Origin: Onchocerca volvulus
Lineage: Eukaryota; Nematoda; Chromadorea; Rhabditida; Onchocercidae
Assembly: GCA_000499405.2 (NCBI GenBank)
Contig: HG738140.1
Coordinates: forward strand, 10,257,560-10,321,559
Reading direction: 5' to 3'
Length of the DNA: 64,000 nucleotides
The notes below the pieces were generated by a model. The model did not search any database. It saw only the letters and a program-made list of their open reading frames with translations, and was not told the origin of the DNA. Every line of letters starts with the position of its first letter. Position 1 is the stretch's first letter. This document shows, one piece after another, positions 50,519 through 64,000 of this stretch. The translations under genes and the position numbers were made by a program.

Positions 50519-53500
50519 ATGTCGTTTTCATTATCATTTTTGGGTAAATTACTTACTTTCTACTGTTTATGTTATAAATGATCCAGTGATAGCATTTTCC
50601 AGTACTCTGTACTATGCGTACTTCTCGGATATTTGTTCATTTACCTATCTTTCGGGTATGATACTTCAAGAGGGATAAATTGATAGAAACAGAATTATGT
50701 CATATTATCTGTAGAATTTTCTTCTATTAATAATGATTCTACATTTTATTTCTGAGAGTTTAATTGCATTTAAAAAACATAGATTTTCGTGAATTCAGGG
50801 ACAGCTTTATTATCGGTACTTCTGGCCGGTTATTTGGCTCGAAAGTACGGATTACCTCCTCCTCCACCCAAAATTGCTGCTATCGATTTGGGTACAACAT
50901 TTTCATCAATTGGTATATATCAGGCTGTCACTGGGACGACAGATATAATTGCTGACGAAACAGGGCGACAAAGTGTTCCAAGTGTTGTTGCATTTTTGTA
51001 AGTATTGTTAGTATTTAAACTTTTTACCATTTTCCGAATGGCTAATAAAATTTTGTCTTCTCCCATTTTTTAATATTAATATCATTTAAATATCACAGGC
51101 CAAATGGTACTATACTAGTGGGTTCAAAAGCTGTTGAACAACAGGAACATAATCCTTTACGAACAATATATGATGCTAAACGTTTTATCGGCAGAAAGTT
51201 GTCTGAAGACGACCCACAATTTCAGGCAATATTTTATGTCGCTGCTTATAAGATAATATGAATATTCTGGAACAATTCAGTTTTACAAGCACATTTAACT
51301 TTCATTATATCATGAGGTATTTTCCAAGATAGTTCGGGAAGGAACACAAAAAGAAGTACAAGCTATAAGAATTAGTTTGAATTATAATCAAGAAATATGT
51401 TAGGAAAACATGTAGAACTTTGAAAATTGTGTTGAAAATTATTCTTAAAATATGAGAATTCTCAAACCAGAGATGTTGGCATTCTATTTTCAAGGTTTTT
51501 ATAGGTTGATAGGAAGCGATATCCGTTTAAGATTGAATTAGACGCAGAAGGGCGAGCACTGTTTGTTATACCATTGGAAAGTAATATTATCAAGTAAGTT
51601 TACACAGAACAGAAATTTCTGCAAAACTACATGTTATGTGAAGTGGAAGACATTGCTTTTATTTTTATGAAAATTTTATGTATCAAAATAACAGTACTTC
51701 CATCAGATATCTCATTTTTTCAGGAAAATTAGGCCAGAAGAAGTTGGTACCATAATAATAAGTTATCTTCGGAAAGCAGCCGAGAAGAAATATAAGACAA
51801 AAATCATTCGGGCAGTTATTTCTGTTCCAGCTGAATTCAATGATGAGCAACGGAATGCTACTTCATTAGCTGTTGAAAAAGCCGGTCTGTTATCAGTTAT
51901 AGGAAAAATATCATTACGTAATATTTTATTTGGAATTTTTAGGAATGAAAAGTCAGCGTGTAATTAGTGAGCCGACCGCAGCTGCCCTTGCTTACGGCTT
52001 ACATAAGAAAAAAGACGTTGAATACATTATTGTAGTTGATCTGGGTGAGTTTTTGTTTATGTATTTCTATTATATTCGAGATTCTTTTTGACGTAAAATC
52101 GATTATTATACAGTTTTAGGCATTTATTTTTGTTAAATTGTTTTAAGATGCATACTTTATACCTGTTTTTCTCTGGATATTTTTGATCCATTATTTTATT
52201 TTGCCATGCCTTTGAATTTAAATACCCAGTTCATTAAGGTGGCGGTACATTAGACGTCTCGATCTTGTGGTTTCAAGGAGGCATATTTATGACTATAGCG
52301 ATGGCTGGTAATAATAGGCTTGGCGGCCAAGATTTTAATGATCGTGTTCTAAATCATTTGATGCAGGTTAATATATTGTTTTATATGCAATTCCGTACCT
52401 TTGTGATCGCTACTTCTGGTAATTTTCAAAATTGAAACATATAGACATTTATATGCAATAAAGCGTCTAGAGCGTTTCATTTGTCGCGTGTTTAATGAAG
52501 TTTAAGCTAATAATGGTTTTTTAATTTTACAAAAGTTTAAGCTAATAATGACATATTATAATTGTATCTTGGACTTCTTACATTTGCCGTGTTTATTTAC
52601 AGCATATAGAAAGGAACTATGGCAAGGTACTCGATAATAAGGAAGATATCCAACAGTTGCGTCTTGCCATTGAAATTGCCAAAATTCAGCTCACTACACT
52701 TCCTGTCACGAACATTGATTTAAATTTACAATCACTTGGAGAAATGCATTACAGAGTAATTATTATAAAACTTTGAAATTATTTAAAAATCCTATTTCGG
52801 AAGATTTCTTGCAGGAAAAGAAGTTAAGGAGTAAAATCTTCATTTTCAGCTTACGCGTGATAATTTCGAATTTTTGAACGAAGATTTGTTTGAAAGTATC
52901 ACAGAACCGATAGAAGCAGCTTTAAATGATGCTGAAATAACGGCGTCCGATATTGATGAAATTGTATTGGTTGGTGGTTCAACTCGCATTCCACGTGTGC
53001 GTTCCGTTGTTGGCCGTTACTTTAGGTAAATTCTTCAATTCGTGAAATTTGCATATTGTTGCAAGATATTGAATGAATGAGATTAGAGCAAGAGAAAGAA
53101 AGACTTAAACATGAATTATCGTCTTTATAACAATTAAAAAAATGAAAGACTGCGCATTGGAAGGTTTGATTGAGGCCTATATAAGTCGAGTTGAGTTTTG
53201 GAGTTTTGCTCTACTCTTTTTCTTCATTTTGAATAAATCGCTCAAAATTTGAAACTTTGGCTTTGCATTTGATTATTTTTAGCAAAGCACCAAATCATGG
53301 TGTTGATCCCGAACTAGCTGTTGTGACTGGTGCTTCCGTACAAGCTGGTGTTATTAGTGGCGGTTGGCCTCTTCAGGTTTGTTTTAAACTAGCGATATAT
53401 TTCGGACTGACCAAATAGTAAACTTTTTGCTTGATTTTATGGATTCATTTTTCACTTGTTTCGCAAAAAGACCGTTAGTTTGCTCCCTAACACATAAAAA

Positions 53501-53723
53501 GCGAACTGCCATCTAGCAGTCCAAATTGTATTACTATTTGCAAGAAATAATCGAAATTGGTATTTTTCTTAAAACTACCCAGTTTTTTATGAGCACCCAT
53601 GAAAATTTTAACATTTAGGTATCTGCTATAGAATTACCGGCAAAACGCAGGAAGCATCACATTTTCACAGGACAGAAGAAATCGAATCAAACTGCTAAGC
53701 ATTCTCAAGATGAGAAATCATGA
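50519..53723 (+). CDS. stc-1: HSPA13 / STCH, truncated Hsp70-family ATPase
   Basis: Microsome-associated Hsp70 relative that has the ATPase core but no peptide-binding domain. Exons: 50519-50543, 50799-50997, 51099-51225, 51505-51593, 51724-51884, 51943-52044, 52239-52366, 52603-52755, 52850-53025, 53283-53376, 53619-53723; about 452 residues (human 471). An N-terminal hydrophobic signal/anchor ([19 protein letters not shown]) is split between the first two exons, which decided the start. ATPase motifs are [11 protein letters not shown] (phosphate 1), [10 protein letters not shown] (phosphate 2) and [12 protein letters not shown] (adenosine). The end [16 protein letters not shown] matches the HSPA13 C-terminus and no EEVD or KDEL is present. 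The third exon ends at a GC donor (51226), or alternatively at GT 51238, adding four residues. AATAAA at 53816-53821 is a good poly(A) signal. Intron 5 is only 58 bases. Confidence 0.93.
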
Positions 53724-58253
<4,530 letters not shown>

Positions 58254-58736
58254 AAATAATTATTATGCTTACGAGGTAGGTTTTGCAATATATTTCATTA
58301 CTTATCGATATATTATTGCTTTTTCTTGGAATTTGGAGGGAAGTTTGGTATGAGTATTTATGACTGTAGTATTGATGATATATTTTTGCATGCTGCTGTT
58401 TTTTGAAAATAATTGCCCTTTTATTTTCTTGGTACTTTTTAGACAAGTTAACAAGAAGTTGTATAGTATGGAATGGATCATTAGAAAACACTTTAATTTC
58501 ATGTTCTATTGCTTGTCTCATTGTTGTTGTTACTATTCTTTTTGATTACTTTGTCATTAAAATGATATACATATCTTGAAGTTCTTGAAATAAAAGTAAA
58601 TTTTACGAGATGAATTTTATTTTCAGTAATCGGTGATAGCTGCATTCCGATTTATATCCTTGACTCTTTGCTTCTGAATGTAATTAATTTATTTTATATG
58701 TAACTGATTTATTTTATAGAATTTTTTACAGAAGTA
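58254..58736. other. Spacer between METTL1 stop and CISD start
   Basis: About 480 bases on the same strand. It contains the METTL1 3' UTR and, just before the CISD ATG, an acceptor (TTTTTTACAG ending at 58731). Close same-strand spacing would fit trans-splicing of the downstream message, but an operon is not shown. Confidence 0.45.
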
Positions 58737-60299
58737 ATGAGCGGAACTTGCGAATCTGCGGATTATAGTTCACTTCGTGAAGCTCGTATGTTTATATTTC
58801 GCATTTTTTGCTAAAGATTTAAAAAAATCTTTTGGTATCGGTCTTCAAAAAAAAAAAAAAAAAAAAGAAAAAAAAACAAAACTAAACTAAACAAACATAC
58901 AACTTCAATTATATATTCATATCCCGAAAATGTTTGATTAAAAGTTATTAACAGAATGCTTCACTATGAAGGCTTGGCTGATTGGAATTGGTGCGTTGAT
59001 TGGATCAGGGTTGTTTGGATTTTATATTGGTGTATATCTGTCAAAAAAAAAAGCCCGCATCAACAATAAAATTAAACTCTCCACCGATAAAGTGATTTTT
59101 ATATTTCGAATTTTTTAATCAGGTCCATAGAAATATAATTAGTACCACTGGTAGATGTATTAAATTGAATGGTTTGAAACGATATTAGCCGCTTCTGTTA
59201 TTTAAAGGAAGATTATCTGTTATCAGCGTTAAAAAAAAGCGTAAAAAATGAGTGATGTAGTGTGTTGGCATGTAATGTTTTTAATAATTCTAAGTTGCAT
59301 AATAAGGTAACAGAAAAATTCATCTTAAAAAAATACCTGTTTCAAGGTGGTCGAAACGATTGATTTGGAAGACATTGGCGAACAAAAAGTATTCTGTCGA
59401 TGCTGGAAAAGCAACAATGTTAGTCTTCAATGTATTAATTTAATGAATTGAGTATGTTTAACATAATATATTTGATCCTTCAATCACATCATTAGCCAAC
59501 TTTCTCATATTCCACTTCTCATATAACTTTTTTTTTCATTGTTTAGCAATGAAAAAGTCCTCTTATGAAAGAAACTTTGCTTGACCTTGTTATATTTTGG
59601 TTATTCGATCATCTCCAATTATAATACAATAAATACATAATTTATGAAATTTGGAAGGAGTAAGCTTCATCTCAGTTTTAAACGCTTTGATGTGTGCTCT
59701 TTATATAACTGCAGCAAGGGATACATTAAGAGAAACAGTTACCAAAAGTAGCAGTCGGTGTAAGCCGAGTTCGCCAACTAAAATTTCATAAACGATGATC
59801 AAACAATTTGAGTTGCTGAGCAGTTTATATTAAGCATGTTATGCCAGAAATTTTACGAAATAGAATTTTTTTCTTTAACCATAGAAATTATTATTATAGT
59901 AAAGATTTAATTTGTGTAATAATAACTACAGAAATTAATTTTATATCAGTGGAATAAGTGTGTTTCGAAATTAAAGTCAAAATCGATTTTTAAGAGAAGA
60001 ATGTTCCAGTTTCTACTGTATTTCAGTGATCTATCCTTCTTTATATTAATTATTCCTTAATTTTTATCATGGACTCTTTTATCTGATATCAATCATTATT
60101 TAATCTCTAGCATATAGGATTATGTCTTTGTATTATATATGGCATTGCGATTCAATAGTTTCTGGTTGTTAGAGAATGCTATTTGATTTTAATGAGCGCA
60201 TTTCTGCAGTGGCCTTATTGTGATGGAAGCCATAACAAGCACAATGAAGTGGTCGCTGATAATATAGGACCGCTGATTGTGAAGAAGACCCGAGCATAA
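58737..60299 (+). CDS. cisd-1: CDGSH iron-sulfur domain protein (CISD1/2, mitoNEET type)
   Basis: Small membrane-anchored 2Fe-2S protein of the outer mitochondrial or ER membrane. Exons: 58737-58785, 58955-59091, 59347-59418, 60210-60299; 115 residues in phase (human CISD1 108, CISD2 135). A transmembrane segment at about 22-44 ([17 protein letters not shown]) is followed by a basic patch KKKAR. The CDGSH domain is [17 protein letters not shown]: Cys79, Cys81, Cys90 and His94 are the predicted 3Cys-1His cluster ligands. The intron at 59419-60209 splits the cluster motif between NN and WP. The end ([10 protein letters not shown]) matches the family. Whether it is nearer CISD1 or CISD2 cannot be decided by eye. 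Confidence 0.93.
58843..58885. repeat. Poly(A)-rich tract
   Basis: Long A-run with single G and C breaks, in CISD intron 1. Confidence 0.8.
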
Positions 60300-61781
60300 G
60301 AATCGTCAATGATTCCTCCATTTTTCAATACATTTTATTTATCATAGTTGTTATAATTTTCACCATGTATTTTTCTAGTAATTAATATCAACAGTAGCGT
60401 GTATAAACAAGATTCATGTTATATGTTAACTTACTTACTCTTCATAGTCGATTTGACCTCTGAAACTAGAATTCATGCAACACAACTTTAGATGCTGTGA
60501 ATTGCTCTCCATTTAATATCATATGGGTAAAAACTTGCCTGCACGAAGTATGTCATAGTGATATGCATATATAATTCAAGGACAAAAAAATCATACAACG
60601 CGGAATTCTCGGACTGGTTAATTTCTTCACTCGCACATTATTTGTCTCGTCATTGTTTCTCTAATTGCCGTAAGACCCTATGGAACACTCGCCATTTCAT
60701 AGCGACTCCAGAAGAGGGCGCCAAGTCGATGATCAAATTTGAATGTTTCTCATGGGGGAGGGAGCGGGTGGGGGTTGACCAAAATTAATGTTCTCGCTTT
60801 GGGAATATTCGAACAAAGGGTGCACGTGATATTCAACTCGCAGGTGGAAAGGGTTATGGCAATGTCTGATGTGTGGATCATCAGAAATTAAAGTTGTCTT
60901 GTTGAGTGAATTACTCGAAGGTCGATTGGTATGCACGTAGTCCCTTAATGTTCCGGAACTTCTGGATATCCTCGGAAATATTTCCTCCTTTCTCGGAGTT
61001 TTCAGGAATATCGTGTTGTTCTGTGAAATACCTGAACATGTCTGCATAATCGTTGTTATTCGTTTACCAGGATTTGATAACTAAATTGCAGAGATTGGAA
61101 TGATGAATCATTTTAATGTCTATACAAAACTTATTAAGTCTGGAACTTAATCTTAGATTTAATTAATTTAATGCCAATCATGATAGATCGACCCATGCCT
61201 TAAATTTATTTCTTTTACAATCTTTGAAATGACATACATATTATATGCAAATTTTTAGTGTGTAAATGACTGGCTTAGCTATGTGGGTGAGCCTTACTTC
61301 CGAATAGCCTTTTTACTCATGTCGTATTCTTCTCTAATCCTTTAAGATGTATTTTGTCAATTCCAAAAAATCTCTGAATAGACAGAAAATATAAGTTTTC
61401 ATGTTATCACACCCTGCTTCTAGCATAATTTCCAAACGCTTGAAGATAGTAGTTAAAAGGATACGTGAAACCAATATCTGGTTTAAATATTGCGAATGCT
61501 TTGTCTTTTTGGTTAACTTTTATATCTGGTTTAAATGTTGCCAAACAGTTTTTCTTCTTAGTGCAGACACTTTCCATGCTGAACTTTATATTTTCATTTC
61601 AATTAATAACTCGATATTTAAAATACATTGACTGTTAAGCAGGATAATCAGTGTTATGACAGTTATCGATGATCTTGTTTTTGTTTTTCAGCGCTTTTTT
61701 TAAATAAGTGAAAGAATTTTAATATGTTATTCTATGATTAGTATTTGCTCAATTTTCAGAAATAAAAATTATTAACTGTTC
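60300..61781. promoter_or_regulatory. CISD 3' flank and CDK1 promoter region
   Basis: About 1.5 kb between two plus-strand genes. A G+C-richer patch at about 60690-61060 holds a G-run block (GGGGGAGGGAGCGGGTGGGGG near 60751, given as GGGGGAGGGAGCGGG and TGGGGG) and a site CCAGAAGAGGGCGCCA at 60708-60723. A 104-codon minus-strand frame crosses it but has no recognisable motif. An acceptor at 61759 lies 22 bases before the CDK1 ATG. Confidence 0.45.
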
Positions 61782-63737
61782 ATGGCTCTTGCATTGCAAA
61801 AATTGGACTCTAGAGAAATTAGTGCTTTGCAGAATTATAGTCGGATCGAGAAAATTGGCGAAGGTATTTTTCTAAAACTTCTCATCATGCAATTACTAAA
61901 AGTGTCTGATTTTTTATTGCTGCTTATCTATTGATAGTGATTCAATTGCATGCTAGAAATGATGATGCTGGTAATTGTGAGACTCTCTGCCTTACCAAAT
62001 GTATTATATTGTGATAGATATTGATCGGTCGAGCCTCATGCTGGTCTTTAGCTTGATTTCTCTGAGATTCTATTCCGCTATATTAACATAGCTCCATGCA
62101 GTTTCTATTGTTCATCTATTAATTTATAATGCAATAAAAAAAAAAAAAAACTTTGTAATTTACAATGATTCTGTAAAGAGAAATTTCTATAAAGATATGA
62201 AATATTTTTTCAAAATATTGTCAGGAACATATGGAGTCGTTTACAAAGGTATCGATAAACGATCAGGAAAGATGGTTGCAATGAAAAAGATTCGTTTAGA
62301 AAATGAAGATGAAGGTGTACCAGCAACAGCCATTCGAGAAATTTCATTACTTCGAGAATTAACACATCCGAACATCGTTGGGTTGGTTTTTCATTGATAA
62401 ATATATATATCAATGATTATTTTGTTGGAAAATTCGGTCAAAAAAAGTGAGAAATAAAACTATACATTTTGATAGAGTTTATTAACAAGAAATAGTTGTT
62501 TCAACACCAGAATATTCATTGGGCAATTATGGACGTTCCAATAATGGGCGGCAGTCCGTTATTATCCAGGTCATGTAATCAACCTGGTTGATATTTCATA
62601 TTTTCAGTCTTGAAGAAATTATACTGGAAGAAAATCGGTTATATTTGATTTTTGAATTTCTTCATATGGATTTGAAAAAATACATCGACACAATTCCTGA
62701 TAGTGAACTAATGGACAAAACATTGGTCAGTAAACTTTTTGTAGTTTCCTTTTCAAAAGTGAAGTGAAAAAAAAAAAAAAAAGAAAATATGTATTTGTAG
62801 CAATGGAATGAGATTCTAATAAATGAATGGTAAGGGCAAATTATTAATTAATTTATTGCAGCAAAAGTCTTATTTATATCAAATATTGCAAGCTATCTGT
62901 TTCTGCCATCAGAGACGTGTTCTTCATCGTGATTTGAAACCACAGAATTTACTGGTAGACAAAAACGGTGCCATCAAACTTGCAGATTTCGGTCTTGCGA
63001 GAGCTATAGGCATTCCAATTAGGGCTTATACTCATGAAGTAAGTTACTTTATTCTTAGCTTTTGCTTCTAGTAGGCAAGAAGTTTGACGTGAAAAAGATT
63101 CTTCACATTATATTCAACAGATTGTCACTTTGTGGTATCGAGCTCCTGAAGTACTTCTTGGCGCAACTCGCTATTCGATGGGAGTTGATATATGGAGCAT
63201 CGGATGCATTGCTGCTGAAATGGCGACAAAAGTACCATTATTTCAGGGTGACTCGGAAATTGATCAGATTTTCCGCATTTTTCGGTTCGTTTTCTGTATC
63301 TATATTGATTTTTCCAACTATTTTTTTCTATTTCTTTTTCTTTCAGAATTATGTCGACTCCTACCGAAGATATTTGGCACGGAGTTACTCAGCTTCCAGA
63401 TTTCAAGATGTCATTCCCTCAGTGGAAGGAAGATGGTCTCCGCAAAATTCTTGACACTTATATGGATCCCGAAGGCATCGAGATTTTGCGCGTGAGAATA
63501 ACTTTATTGGAAATTTGAATATTTGAACATTTCAAGTTTTAATATGCCTTAGATAAAAGTTACACTGAATTTTGCATTTATATATGTTCTTTGTAGGACA
63601 TGCTTATTTACGATCCTGCGCAACGAATTTCAGCGAAGAAACTGTTGAAAAGTCCTTATTTTGATGATGTTGATCGAAAAAAGCTTCCAGCTGGTGATTA
63701 TGACGGGACCTTGGTCATACCGCCTCGACGTGTGTGA
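61782..63737 (+). CDS. cdk-1: Cyclin-dependent kinase 1 (Cdc2)
   Basis: Master mitotic Ser/Thr kinase that pairs with cyclins A/B. Exons: 61782-61863, 62225-62381, 62608-62725, 62862-63038, 63121-63284, 63347-63491, 63597-63737; 327 residues in phase (human 297). An 18-residue N-terminal extension precedes [18 protein letters not shown], with the inhibitory Thr29-Tyr30 pair. The cyclin-binding helix reads PATAIRE at 60-66 rather than PSTAIRE. Catalytic HRDLKPQN and DFG (ADFGLARA), the T-loop [17 protein letters not shown] with the activating Thr, [13 protein letters not shown] and a C-terminal tail of about 20 residues ([10 protein letters not shown]) follow. [13 protein letters not shown] and the T-loop YTHE(V/I)VTLWYR favour CDK1 over CDK2. 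AATAAA at 63940-63945 is a likely poly(A) signal. Confidence 0.95.
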
Positions 63738-64000
63738 TTCTTCTAGCTTAAAAATTTGGCTATTTTCTTTTTATTCCATTTTGTCTTTATTATTATTATT
63801 GCATAAATCATAATGAAGTGTTTTTTGATGAAGTTTAAGCTTATTTTATAAATAATCTCAAATTTAGTGAAGTTTGATTCATTTGAAAAAAATAGTTGCA
63901 AAACAGCAAGGTCGAATTATTATAGTCTTTTTTTGCTGGAATAAACAGATTTCTTTGACACAGCTTATTAGAAATGCTCCAGTTATCAGATATATTCATA
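63738..64000 (+). other. CDK1 3' flank to window edge
   Basis: AT-rich 3' UTR-like sequence with AATAAA at 63940-63945, about 205 bases after the stop. Nothing else seen. Confidence 0.6.

Noticed and set aside
60733..61047. 104-codon minus-strand frame upstream of CDK1
   Set aside because: No family motif and lies in a G-run promoter-like patch; the open frame follows from composition.

Overview
The window looks like nuclear DNA of a nematode, most probably a clade III (filarial-type) parasite. It is AT-rich, with many short exons split by introns of about 60 to 1,900 bp that almost all start GT and end in (T)TTTCAG/TTTTAG, and several start codons lie a few bases after a 3' splice acceptor, as in trans-spliced nematode mRNAs. 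Species cannot be named from the sequence alone. No rRNA, tRNA, CRISPR or bacterial-type operon was seen. All gene models below were joined by hand, keeping reading phase across every splice.

Layout. 1-2,971 (-): 5' part of a MePCE/Bin3 RNA 5'-capping methyltransferase, running off the left edge. 2,972-6,498: intergenic, with a GC-rich island. 6,499-17,053 (+): a USP25/USP28-type deubiquitinase of 25 exons, with a decayed repeat-bounded insertion in its largest intron. 18,903-22,494 (-): an SLC35D/SQV-7-type nucleotide-sugar transporter. 24,388-37,041 (-): a 27-exon DENND5 (Rab6IP1) protein. 39,094-41,964 (-): the SR splicing factor Tra2. 42,563-43,160: a fold-back (palindromic) element. 45,408-49,513 (-): a divergent PPP-family Ser/Thr phosphatase with a C-terminal extension. 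Divergent from it, 50,519-53,723 (+): HSPA13/STCH. 55,328-58,253 (+): METTL1 tRNA m7G methyltransferase, with a second fold-back copy in intron 1. 58,737-60,299 (+): a CDGSH iron-sulfur protein (CISD). 61,782-63,737 (+): CDK1.

The genes are mostly conserved housekeeping functions with no shared pathway: RNA modification (MePCE, METTL1), splicing (Tra2), deubiquitination, Rab activation and Golgi sugar import, chaperone, Fe-S and cell-cycle kinase. They are not an operon. The most unusual parts are smaller: duplicated exon fragments inside or beside two genes, a fold-back transposon family, an intronic LTR-like relic, a perfect hairpin in a divergent promoter, a PATAIRE variant of the CDK1 cyclin-binding helix, and a phosphatase lacking the usual SAPNY motif. 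I found no convincing new multi-gene system.
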